Below the pieces are notes generated by a model, which was given only the letters and a program-made list of their open reading frames with translations, was not told the DNA's origin and searched no databases. A stretch of 64,000 bases of DNA, taken from the NCBI GenBank assembly GCA_015143295.1, contig CM026555.1:434001-498000 (forward strand), read 5' to 3'. Shown here in pieces: positions 39,701 through 45,580 of this stretch. This DNA comes from Tetracentron sinense (Eukaryota; Streptophyta; Magnoliopsida; Trochodendrales; Trochodendraceae). Each line of letters starts with the position of its first letter. Positions within the stretch are counted from its first letter, which is position 1. The position numbers were made by a program, and so were the translations under genes.

Positions 39701-42584
39701 ATTATTCCAAGGAGGTATTGTGATTTGTGACTGAATAAAATAAAAAGGAAAGGGATCCACATTGCTGGTAGATGCAGCTGTTGTGGAAATTACAGATCTG
39801 AAACCCTAAAGCACCTTTTTATCGAAGGTGAACTTGCATCTTCTATGTGGAACTATTTCAGCCGTCTGTTCAACACCCGCTAACCTTCCCATTGATTTGG
39901 TTCAAGGGAACTTGTTAGATGTTTCAAAAAGGGTGGAACCAAATTTCAGGTGAAAAGTATTCTTACTATGGCTCCAATGCTTATTGTGTACGAGATTAGG
40001 AAAGAGAGGAACCTCGGAAAATCTGAAAATTGCTCCTCCACAATTCTCATACTAAATAGAGAATCGTCAGATTAGAGATTGCTCTCTGTTCCGGAATGTC
40101 ATTTCTCAAGGACAGCATGCTGATTTAATCCTCTTGCATGCACTCCAGATTCAATCCATGAAGGTCAAATTCAAAGAGTGAACCTTCACCAAACGGACAA
40201 TACCTCCTATACATAAGTTTAAATCTTAACATTGGTGGAGCTTCAAGTGGTAACACAAGTAAAAGTGCAGGTGATGGTTATGGTGTCCTTAGAGATCACA
40301 ATGGGATCACAATATGAGATTTTTATAATTTTATGTCACTTGCTCAAACATGGTTGCAGAATTTAGATCGCTAATCGATGGGCTCAAACACAGTGAGAAC
40401 CTTAACATTATAAACATCATGCTAGAGACTAACTCTACAATATTGATGAATTGTCTCAATGCTCACATCTCTTTACCATGGTCCAGGTTGTATTTGGAGA
40501 GATACTCAATTTTGAAATACTATACTATAATCAGTATCCTGTCTTATTATTCCCCCATTTCAGGGGTTGAGGGAGAAACGAGGCCACTGATGCATTGGCT
40601 AATATACCATGTGATAAATCATGAAATTTTATCATATACTCAGCAAGCTATTTTCCTCTCCACATCTGAAACTTTCTCTTCCTACCGATCTATGTACTCA
40701 ATGTTTTTTAACTTAATAAACAGATAGGCGTTCATCCCAACGCACCACTCCCACTGGCTGGCTTTTCAAGAAAAAATAACAATTTGTCGAAAAAATCTTA
40801 CTGGCTTATTGTCCTGTTAAGCTTAATCATTTGATCAGTTTACAACACGCAAATCGTCAAGCCAAATCCACTATTTCATACACCAACGATACAAGTCAGT
40901 CTCCTCACAGCAACTAAGAGGTAGGTTCCTAGGGTCGACACTTTATTAGCATGGACTACCAAACAATAATGTATCAAAAACATTCTTTTTAGGAGCAGGG
41001 ATTCAAAGGGAAAATGTATCAAAGGTTCTGGAAGACATGCATTTCCTTCAAATTCTCTGGTCTTGACCATAAGTTATGCATTTGTAAGCATGGACTAACT
41101 GTGATTAGATGAAAGTCAGGTTCAGAAGACATCCAAAAAATTTGAGCAAGGGTATCATAGTAAATTGTTATCATAGCATGAGTAAAAAAAAAATTCAGTC
41201 CGGAATGACAAAACCAGTGAACTAGTCTTACCATTTAAGACATGAAGCATATATTCCTCAAGCAGAGGCCGAAGAACTTCATAAAGTTCCGCCATACCCA
41301 ATCCGGTCTCAGCAGAAATTGCAATAGGATCCCCATATCCTAATTTATGGGCTTCCCCAACTGCAGCAGTGAGAAATCCAGATCGATCATCAAGTGACTC
41401 AGATTTATTCATCACTATGATAGTACTGATTCCAGGTGCGTGCTTGCGCAACCACTTTCCAACCTCCATATCCATGGGTTGTAGTCCATCTCTGGGGACA
41501 AGGTGGGAAGAACAAAGTAAGAAAATCCACATTAGTTAAGAATAAAAGATGACAGTAAGGTACCTTCCAAAAAAAAAAGATGACAGTAAGATACATGGTA
41601 GCATATCATTATTGCTTTGAGCGAAATCGACTCACACAAAAAGGTCCAAAGACAAACTTTTCGTGATACTAACCTCACGTCTAATAAGAAGATTGCAAAT
41701 TGAGATCTTGCTAGCACATTTCCAGTCATTTCTGCAGTTCTACCCAGAATACTTCCTGAAGATGCTGCCATTTCTAAGCCAGCTGAGTCTAGCACCCTAA
41801 ATCGCAAATCACCCAACTTGGCAATGCCTTCACGTATGTCCCTAGTAACATGACCATCAGGAGTGTTGCAAACAAGAGCCTCCCTCCTCCGAATTAAACT
41901 ACATTGAGAAGAAACAGAGATTTATGTCTGAAACACCAACAGAAATACTATAACTATTTCAGGAAAGCAAAACAATTCAAAGGTACTACTCACCGGTTAA
42001 ACAGGGCTGACTTGCCAACATTTGGACGCCCAACAAGAATTACAGTGGGAAGCAGCTCCACATCAACTTTGCTAAACTCCATGACTGGTTTTTTGCGAAC
42101 TTCCTTAGCTTTTAGTCCTTCAGTACCAGTAACATCATCAGATTCAACAACAGATTTTGTGAAATTAGCACTAATATCATTACATGGACCAGAATCCACC
42201 AATGCATCTTCTGTTGTCCTGGCAAGCCCACAAAATCCAACTGATGCTCGAAATATCCCCGGAGGAGAGTATGAAATTAATATGTTGTAGTTCAATCCTA
42301 GTGGTTTTGTTTTGGTGTTGTCCCTGGCTGCAAAGATGACAGGATCCAATAACAGAGTTATCGAAAGATTCCAATGAACATGCAACCCTAATTCATTAGC
42401 ACCTATCCTTACCAAGTGTTGTTCGAATATCACCACGATGTGTAATGGAATTCATAGCATCTCCTTCTTTACAAAATCTTGGGCTTGTGTTATTTATGTT
42501 GTTAGGTACAGAGCTTCTGCTGAGGAAGCCAAAACCATAATGGCTCCTCCTGGACATAAGAGCTCGAGCCCATGATTGGGCCAT
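3117..42584 (-). CDS. DER: EngA/Der-type double GTPase, nuclear gene, 3' part outside window
   Basis: Six exons join in phase (172, 334, 225, 260, 209 and 126 bp) to give 442 residues. Residues 1-30 are rich in R and S and lack D/E, which fits an organellar presequence. GTPase domain 1 shows G1 GRPNVGKS (157-164), G3 DSAG (206-209), G4 NKSE (272-275) and G5 SAE (303-305). Domain 2 shows G1 GRPNVGKS (355-362), TRD (383-385) and G3 DTAG (402-405). Two P-loop domains in tandem are diagnostic of Der/EngA, a factor for large ribosomal subunit assembly; in plants it acts in organelles. The G4 motif of domain 2 and the KH-like domain (about 200 residues in the family) are not in 1-3116 and probably lie beyond the left edge. 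The DSAG motif and the RTAEMT region recall, from memory, the second plant Der paralogue (Arabidopsis At5g39960 type) rather than the chloroplast DER. Location in mitochondrion or plastid is undecided. Confidence 0.93.
3243..4204. other. DER intron 5 sequence, no gene seen
   Basis: AT-rich intronic DNA with no recognisable repeat or coding signal. Confidence 0.6.
4205..4884 (-). mobile_element. Copia integrase remnant, left part of a split copy
   Basis: Minus-strand fossil of Copia integrase. It shows the C-terminal signatures [14 protein letters not shown] and [14 protein letters not shown] and, toward 4885, the [14 protein letters not shown] core region. It is cut off before the reverse transcriptase. 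At 4885 it is interrupted by a complete plus-strand element and resumes at 10839. Broken in several places; no LTR of its own is seen. Confidence 0.75.
4885..6118 (+). repeat. 5' LTR of the Sirevirus-like element
   Basis: 1,234 bp matching 9614-10838. U3 holds palindromes built on GTTCGAAC at about 5291-5377, followed by a TATA-like CTATTTAAG near 5422. It starts TG and ends CA. Confidence 0.88.
6121..6132 (+). other. Primer-binding site
   Basis: TGGTATCAAAGC lies two bases after the 5' LTR and is complementary to the 3' end of initiator methionine tRNA, with one difference from the usual TGGTATCAGAGC. Confidence 0.8.
6174..7830 (+). pseudogene. Fossil gag of the Sirevirus-like element
   Basis: Gag domain signatures are visible: [20 protein letters not shown] near 6215-6270, a UBN2-like region at 6500-6890, a zinc knuckle starting [14 protein letters not shown] near 7065, and a coiled-coil-like stretch ([14 protein letters not shown]) near 7330. 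Broken about five times. Confidence 0.75.
7831..9613 (+). other. Non-coding interior with two purine tracts
   Basis: Where pol would be expected there is T-rich non-coding DNA. A short inverted motif (TTGGCAATTGTGCCAA) followed by AAGGGGGAGA is at about 9298-9333. A second purine tract, AAAGGGGGAGAT, lies at 9602-9613 against the 3' LTR and acts as the polypurine tract. Confidence 0.7.
9614..10838 (+). repeat. 3' LTR of the Sirevirus-like element
   Basis: 1,225 bp, starts TGTAAAGTCC and ends TTCA, matching the 5' LTR along its length. Retains the TTCGAA palindromes near 10041 and 10092. Confidence 0.88.
10962..11396. mobile_element. Outer miniature inverted-repeat transposon
   Basis: The left end GGTGCGTTTGGCA pairs with the inverted right end (TGCCAAATGCCCCC on the plus strand). 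No coding content. It is interrupted by a second miniature element. A precise target duplication was not resolved. Confidence 0.65.
11007..11214. mobile_element. Inner miniature hAT-type element
   Basis: A 208-bp element with terminal inverted repeats CAGTGTAGTCAAA. It is flanked by 8-bp direct repeats with one mismatch (CTTATTGA at 10999, CTTATTGG at 11215). An 8-bp target duplication is typical of hAT transposons. Its interior contains inverted GCCTAGGC-rich sequence. Confidence 0.82.
12362..12630 (+). repeat. 5' LTR of the 12362 Copia element
   Basis: Starts TGAATGAG, has a TATA-like TATATATACC near 12512, a CT-rich tail, and ends directly before the primer-binding site at 12631. The left boundary is inferred from where the minus-strand gag stops. 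Confidence 0.65.
14996..15249. mobile_element. Small insertion inside the Copia remnant
   Basis: 254 bp of unrelated sequence interrupts the pre-integrase to integrase region. It is flanked by the direct repeat AATTCAC (14989-14995 and 15250-15256). Its start, GTTGTCAAGGCGACTAGGC, resembles the GTCAAGGC...CCTAGGCG interior of the hAT-type element at 11007. Unclassified non-autonomous DNA element. Confidence 0.6.
16330..17755 (+). mobile_element. Gypsy-type LTR (solo or truncated)
   Basis: The right end GGGATCTTGGGGCGCGACA is typical of chromovirus (Tekay/Del-like) LTR ends. Upstream are the characteristic CACTGAGCACTTTTGTACTC block (17311) and a minisatellite (16870-17165). No primer-binding site follows, so this is a 3' or solo LTR. 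The left boundary is uncertain and abuts the truncated Copia remnant. Confidence 0.6.
16870..17165. repeat. LTR minisatellite, about 35-45 bp unit
   Basis: At least six diverged units of the form TCATAAGAATTAGCCCAACA plus GGGGCATGGTATC. Comparable arrays occur in the Gypsy LTRs at 58800 and 61390. Confidence 0.75.
17757..19281. other. CAGCCCCT-rich low-complexity DNA and plain intron
   Basis: 17757-18180 is C-rich with recurring CAGCCCCTNTT units that give spurious proline-rich frames. Similar composition occurs at 33680-33910 next to another Copia gag. From 18180 to 19281 the sequence is AT-rich intron with no feature recognised. Confidence 0.5.
19282..19490 (-). CDS. DER: DER exon 5: start of GTPase domain 2
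   Basis: Follows a TTCTAG acceptor and ends in phase 0 before GTAAAT. After a short acidic linker it reads [19 protein letters not shown], the second P-loop, then [15 protein letters not shown] with the G2 threonine, and ends RTIYL. In Der proteins this strand runs straight into VDTAGW, which is exactly what exon 6 supplies. The exon is isolated between introns of 21.7 and 16.0 kb. Confidence 0.92.
19491..21060. other. DER intron 4 sequence, no gene seen
   Basis: AT-rich DNA upstream of exon 5 with no coding similarity or clear repeat termini recognised. Confidence 0.55.
21060..22358 (+). mobile_element. LINE fragment: ORF2 endonuclease region
   Basis: Plus-strand LINE of the plant L1 type. 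From about 21,690 it shows an apurinic-type endonuclease: the start [11 protein letters not shown], an [10 protein letters not shown]-like active-site strand near 22105, and [20 protein letters not shown] near 22285-22340. The frame is broken by several stops and shifts. The region before the endonuclease contains a tandem duplication. The copy ends abruptly at 22358 where an unrelated repeat starts; no RT domain follows. Confidence 0.75.
21178..21799 (+). repeat. Tandem duplication in the LINE
   Basis: Two head-to-tail copies (about 21178-21472 and 21473-21799), each running from an ATGAATTAGATGA(G/A)CC start to GGTAATCAAACAAG(G/T)GGTC. The copies differ by substitutions and small indels, so the duplication is not recent. 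Confidence 0.85.
22359..23672. repeat. Low-coding GC-richer repeat block, left part
   Basis: Begins TGTCACGATCCAACAC directly after the LINE. The first 340 bp recur, mostly inverted, at 33002-33400. The rest is C-rich non-coding DNA without recognised domains. It is probably part of one large non-coding element that also covers 30796-33000, perhaps an LTR-derived one, but its limits are not resolved. Confidence 0.45.
23684..25142. mobile_element. Unclassified insertion with 11-bp target duplication
   Basis: 1,459 bp bounded by the exact direct repeat TTGCCCAAAAC (23673-23683 and 25143-25153). Both ends carry CCGAAGTT-type motifs in opposite sense, suggesting a non-autonomous DNA transposon. 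The terminal repeats are weak, so the superfamily is open. It contains a LINE tail. Confidence 0.6.
24034..24470 (-). mobile_element. LINE 3' end, 5'-truncated
   Basis: On the minus strand the translation contains the plant L1 ORF2 end [16 protein letters not shown] (about 24320-24270), after [19 protein letters not shown]. Its 3' end is a poly-A (T run at about 24034-24047 on the plus strand). A repeated TAGCATTAACCTTATTATAA flanks it (about 23991 and 24481), fitting a long LINE target duplication. An in-frame stop is present. Confidence 0.75.
25154..25353. repeat. Flank of Copia element with 39-bp tandem duplication
   Basis: Two copies of a 39-bp unit starting ATTCTATTATGAGTCTCT at 25268 and 25307, ending just before the Copia 5' LTR. 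Confidence 0.8.
25354..25583 (+). repeat. 5' LTR of the 25354 Copia element
   Basis: Starts TGTTGAGAATATG and ends TTTCCAAGT directly before the primer-binding site. Contains a CT microsatellite and the conserved stretch TCATACGAAAGACCTCACTC. Confidence 0.85.
26320..30540 (+). pseudogene. Fossil gag-pol of the 25354 Copia element
   Basis: Gag start [20 protein letters not shown] (about 26328); zinc-knuckle region near 27020; protease [14 protein letters not shown] (about 27392); pre-integrase [13 protein letters not shown] (about 27795); integrase with [10 protein letters not shown] (about 28160); RT with [20 protein letters not shown] (about 29170) and [12 protein letters not shown] (about 29360); RNase H with [18 protein letters not shown] (about 30090) and the tail near [12 protein letters not shown] (about 30450). 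Broken about ten times. Confidence 0.85.
30552..30790 (+). repeat. 3' LTR of the 25354 Copia element
   Basis: 239 bp matching 25354-25583. The CT microsatellite (30708-30744) is longer than in the 5' copy. Confidence 0.85.
30796..33000. repeat. Low-coding repeat block, right part
   Basis: C/T-rich DNA without coding signal, likely continuing the block at 22359-23672 after the Copia insertion. The right part (32720-32990) is dense in ATATCG/CGATAT. It ends with TTGATACCAAC directly before TGTCACGGTCC; on the minus strand this reads like an LTR end followed by a primer-binding site (TTGGTATCAA). This suggests a minus-strand LTR-type origin, unproven. Confidence 0.4.
32720..32990. repeat. ATATCG-rich palindromic segment
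   Basis: At least ten CGATAT or ATATCG hexamers in 270 bp, several arranged as inverted pairs (for example near 32835-32860 and 32950-32980), ending CGATATTTTGAACCTTG. Probably a miniature transposon with hairpin potential. Confidence 0.55.
33002..33400. repeat. Rearranged, mostly inverted copy of 22361-22710
   Basis: 33002-33044 matches 22361-22403 in the same orientation, while 33050-33395 matches the reverse complement of about 22400-22710. The junction is at GAGCTCC and TGGTATCAAAG. The two copies are roughly 85-90% alike by eye. Confidence 0.8.
33401..33900. other. Intergene stretch with C-run and CAGCCCCT units
   Basis: No gene recognised. Holds a run of 11-12 C near 33687 and CAGCCCCT-type units leading into the next Copia gag. 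Confidence 0.5.
37319..38667 (+). mobile_element. Solo LTR in the Copia remnant
   Basis: 1,349 bp starting TGATCGGTGC and ending ACGACCA, flanked by 5-bp repeats TTCCC (37314-37318) and CTCCC (38668-38672). The Copia sequence continues on both sides. U3 holds GCGATCGATCGCA-like palindromes (37561-37690) before a TATA box, CTATAAATAGGG (37786). The end block with GAGGTTCGACACCCTTACTA recalls Gypsy (Athila/Tat) LTRs. Left by recombination between two LTRs. Confidence 0.85.
39216..39430 (+). repeat. Probable 3' LTR of the 33900 Copia remnant
   Basis: Begins TGTAATGGGGTATATTTGTC after the RNase H region, with AATATAAAAAGG as TATA box near 39252 and a CTTCTTCTT/CCCTAAA-rich leader. The right end is not defined because no second copy is present. 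Confidence 0.55.
39700..40735 (+). mobile_element. LINE fragment: zinc-binding RT tail and RNase H
   Basis: Plus-strand remnant of the 3' half of a plant LINE. The first part gives [18 protein letters not shown] (about 39760), the zf-RVT motif that follows the LINE RT. An RNase H domain of the RVT_3 type follows: [18 protein letters not shown] near 40230 and [20 protein letters not shown] near 40350. In-frame stops and shifts are present. No RT core is seen. Confidence 0.75.
40736..41231. other. DER intron 4 sequence next to exon 4, no gene seen
   Basis: AT-rich intronic DNA; nothing recognised on either strand. Confidence 0.6.
41232..41491 (-). CDS. DER: DER exon 4: G4 and G5 of domain 1
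   Basis: Starts after a CCCCAG acceptor with the base completing R244 and ends in phase 1 before GTAAGA. It carries [15 protein letters not shown], the guanine-specificity motif NKSE and the G5 motif SAETGLGM, ending in the helix [10 protein letters not shown]. The following intron is 21,741 bp long. The reading frame resumes cleanly in exon 5 with a split GAT codon, which supports the join across that distance. Confidence 0.92.
41674..41898 (-). CDS. DER: DER exon 3: switch regions and G3 of domain 1
   Basis: Bounded by a TGTAG acceptor and a GTTAGT donor. The translation runs [20 protein letters not shown] through DSAGLE to [12 protein letters not shown] marks the G2/switch I region and DSAG is the G3 motif, where most bacterial Der proteins have DTGG or DTAG. 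The last arginine codon is completed by the first base of exon 4. Confidence 0.92.
41994..42327 (-). CDS. DER: DER exon 2: linker and first P-loop
   Basis: Starts after a TTTGCAG acceptor and ends in phase 2 before GTGAGT. It completes the split alanine codon from exon 1 and carries a poorly conserved, partly acidic linker. It ends with the first G1 motif, [13 protein letters not shown], whose last arginine codon is split by the 95-bp intron. The P-loop binds the phosphates of GTP. Confidence 0.9.
42413..42584 (-). CDS. DER: DER exon 1: start codon and presequence
   Basis: Encodes residues 1-57 plus one base. It opens [18 protein letters not shown], basic and serine-rich with no acidic residue for the first 39 positions, like an organelle transit peptide. 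The exon ends CTTG before a GTAAGG donor, phase 1. The frame stays open for a short way upstream of this ATG, so an earlier start cannot be excluded, but no better ATG was seen. The next intron is 85 bp. Confidence 0.85.
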
Positions 42585-42850
42585 CCAAGAACAACTGTTA
42601 CTACTGCTACCTACAACAAGAGAAACTCCACTTGCATACTTTTTTTTTAAATTTCAAAGCAGCTACCTATCTGTCCATCTGCAAATGAGGATGAACATGA
42701 ATATGAGATAAGCACCGTCTGTGAAAGTAAACTGTGCATAAAATGCATGATGGTAGTGATTAAACAGAACTAGGTCAGCAGGTACAGATTACAAAAACCA
42801 CTTCTAAATGCCTGGTCGCCTCTTCTTTTGATTGCCCGTTATTTTATAAT
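42585..42850 (-). promoter_or_regulatory. DER: Probable DER 5' leader and promoter region
   Basis: The 266 bp upstream of the start codon hold no coding signal. On the minus strand a TATA-like stretch (TATAAAATA, near 42845) lies about 260 bp upstream of the ATG. This is position-based inference only. Transposon-like sequence begins just beyond it. Confidence 0.3.
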
Positions 42851-43355
42851 TATAAGGGTTTGTTTGGTAGATCTTCTCTAATCTTGTCAATTTCAGATAG
42901 ATCTAGCTAAAATAGATATGTGACAAACAATCTGTAAAAAATAGATTTGTAGCAAGTAAAACTGTTTGGCAGTGCACAGTAGTAGACAAAACTTTTTTGT
43001 AAAATTGTGTTTGATAATGTCATCTTATTGCAAGGGCATTTGATGTCATTTCTAAAAAATATATTTTCATTAGATAGCCAAAACCACTCACATGAACACA
43101 TGGAACGCTAAAATTATTGTTCCATAATCTATGATATACATAAATTCAAGTACTTCAATACAAGAAAATCATGAAGATTGTAACATGTCATTTGAATGTC
43201 AACGCCAATGAAAAAAAAAACAAATAGCATATCCATGCATTTAAATATATGGCATCCGCGATTGCATATTCCTAACTTCATCCATCTCCATATGCGCACC
43301 CAAATCCATACCCATGTTGGTTTCACTTCTAACCCGACTATAATCATCAGCATCC
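42851..43355. other. Transposon-like AT-rich DNA upstream of DER
   Basis: Starts with TAAGGGTTTGTTTGGTAG, which looks like a terminal inverted repeat of a hAT or Harbinger element. The matching right end was not found. No gene otherwise. Confidence 0.4.
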
Positions 43356-43359
43356 AATT

Positions 43360-44690
43360 CTACATCCTCATTCTCGTACTTTTCAAACAACTTGTCTGAG
43401 GTTGTGTTACACCAGGTGATGGAATCTCAATGTTCTCAATCAGGTCATAGCTAGATCGAGCATCTCCCATCAGGTCCCCTGAAACAGAACCAAGTGTAGG
43501 TGCCCACTTGTTGGCTCCTGTTGCCGAGATACCCTCAAATAACAATGCCATCTCTTGGGGAAATGGTAGAGGTTTGGTCATGAATGGTTTGGCATCTTTG
43601 TGTGTCTACAATAGATGCCATTTGTTTAGGAACTACATTTAAAAAAGCCTTACAATTTAAAATATAAAATTATGTTATACCTTCAAATAGTCTTTCCATC
43701 TCTTGGAGTCCATTGTGATAGTGTGAGTGGCATCGTTCCGCCCAATTCCGGTTTGCCCACACAATACCACCCAAGCATTGTACAACCTTTTTATATTGTC
43801 CACTTGGTTCCTTTATTTTTTTTTTTAGCAATAAACATGAGCATATATTAATCAAAATAGAGCTACAGGACTATACAAAGTAAATAAAAGGAGTTACAAG
43901 AGCGTAAACTCCACAATTCTAAAATAACAAAAGCATGTACAGAAACCCTTGTGCTGAAAGGGTAAGATGTCAAACTTGGCCAAAACTCAAGCCAACAAGG
44001 CACCTAGATCCACCCTGTCCTGCCGAATATAAGCTCATTCCAAGAACAAAACACGAATTCGCGAGCGAATGAGAGAAAAGGGAGAGGGAGAGTCCTCGAA
44101 GACTCTCTTGTTTCTCTCTTTCCATATCGACCATGATATCGCCCCAGGAAGAGCCACCCAGAATATGCTCTTCGCTCTATCCGCACTTACCAAATACCAA
44201 CTGGATAAAAAGTTGTAAAAGAAAGAAGGAAAGACTCAATCCACTCTTACTTGGGATAGAAAATAACCCCCAGATCACACACATAATAAGGCAATGCAAT
44301 AGCAAGTGACCACCGTCTCTTCCACTTGAAATCGCATGAAACAGCGGTTTGTCATCTTCCATCCTCTATTTTTTAAGTGATCACAAGTAAGAATCTTATT
44401 CTATGGTGGACTCCATACGAAGAAAGATACCTTAAAGGGAATACGTGTATTACAAACAAGTCTATGAGGAAATGATACGTAAGGTGTTGACCCTAGAGAT
44501 TGTAGCAACGATCACAATGAAGATCAACCATTGTGGCCTTACACTTGTCAATAATAACCTTCCATGTCAATGGAAGAAAGTCACGCCTGGCTTTCTGGAC
44601 GACTACATTTGTTCTATGCATAGGCCTAATAAGATCTTCCTCAAATTGTCGGGCCCTACCATCCTAAAGTAATCAGTATTCTCATTTCTC
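43360..44690 (-). pseudogene. Myb/SANT-like transposon-type gene fragment
   Basis: Minus-strand pieces of a plant Myb/SANT-like protein of the kind carried by Harbinger-type transposons and their relatives. LRKILLGLCIEQM and KPGVTFFHWHG (about 44655-44560) match the start of the domain. GLQEMERLFEGI (about 43720-43673) and PQEMALLFEGISATGANKWAP (two pieces, about 43560-43495) match its C-terminal tail, which is thus present twice. It is cut by a LINE at 43811-44370 and has stops. Assignment rests on motif recall only. Confidence 0.5.
43811..44370 (-). mobile_element. LINE 3' end inserted in the Myb-like fragment
   Basis: Minus-strand LINE tail with the zf-RVT-like HLLLHCLIMCVIWGLFSI (about 44300-44250) and a poly-A (T run at 43816-43826 on the plus strand). 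It is 5'-truncated and has shifts and stops. Same general family as the tail at 24034-24470. Confidence 0.7.
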
Positions 44691-44699
44691 TTCCACGAC

Positions 44700-45240
44700 A
44701 TATGTCACTTCAAAAAAAAAAAACTACTTAAAGACATGTTGTACAATCAAACATGCAAACATAAGTGACTTTGAATATATGTTTTTTAGCATTACATTAG
44801 CACCTATATGTGCTTTTCTTGGATGCTAAAACTTTTTGAAGATTTCACTATATGTATATTCTATTCATTCCAATATCATATGGGCTCTTCTAGATACTAA
44901 AACTTTTTAAAGATGTCAATAAATGCATAATCTATAAATTTCAATTCATGTTCTCATTGACAGCGTGCGAGGGCGCCTGAAGGAGAACAAAAGTCAGGAA
45001 TTTGATTGGGCAAAAACGTGTGAAAGTGAAGCAGCTAAGGGGCTGTTTGGCATCAATTCTGGTAATTCTTTCATTCTGGAAAATAATCAATTCTTTTTAG
45101 TTTTGATTTTTATAATTAATTTTGTGCAAAGAATGTGTTTGGCAACTATGAGTCAGAATCAATCATGAAGAACAAAAACAATAGAATTACGTTTGGATGA
45201 AAGAAAAAAATCAATTTTAGTTAACTCATTTATAAGTGTC
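44700..45240. other. AT-rich DNA with a hAT-like end
   Basis: Two related segments beginning at the 44808-44880 TGCTAAAACTTTTTGAAGAT and ACTAAAACTTTTTAAAGATG motifs. At 45040 GGGGCTGTTTGGCATC resembles a hAT terminal repeat. No partner end found. Confidence 0.4.
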
Positions 45241-45580
45241 ATAAAATATCCAAAATTTACTTAACTAATTTATAAGTGTCAAAAAATATCCAAAATTTAC
45301 AGTCTCATCTACAAGTCTTCTGAATTTCTACATGTCATTCAACTATTATGCAAGTACTACAAACATAATTGCGTTAAATAACACTACAAAACACTTAAAA
45401 AAGTGTAAAATATCCAAAATTTACAGTCTCATCTACAAGTCTTCTGAATTTCTACATGTCATTCAACTATTATGCAAGTACTACAAACATAATTGCACAA
45501 AATAACACTACAAAACACTTTAAAAAATTGTAATACACTACAAAACACTTAAAAAAATTGTAATACAGCCGCAAGCAATA
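45240..45580. repeat. Tandem repeat, about 124-bp unit
   Basis: Two nearly identical copies start at AAAATATCCAAAATTTACAG (45282 and 45406). Partial copies sit on both sides (AAATATCCAAAATTTAC near 45245; ACACTACAAAACACTT near 45530). Confidence 0.88.

Larger units (their letters stand above)
19491..41231 (-). other. DER intron 4, 21.7 kb, repeat-filled
   Basis: Interval between the GTAAGA donor at 41231 and the TTCTAG acceptor at 19491. It contains two LINE fragments, a low-coding repeat block with an inserted DNA element carrying a LINE tail, a near-complete Copia element, a second Copia remnant with a solo LTR inside, and a rearranged inverted repeat. No other host exon was recognised in it. 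Confidence 0.88.

Noticed and set aside
3117-42584. EngA/Der as bacterial contamination or recent transfer from bacteria.
   Set aside because: The coding sequence is split by spliceosomal introns with proper GT-AG borders and lies among plant transposons. Der is a normal nuclear gene in plants.
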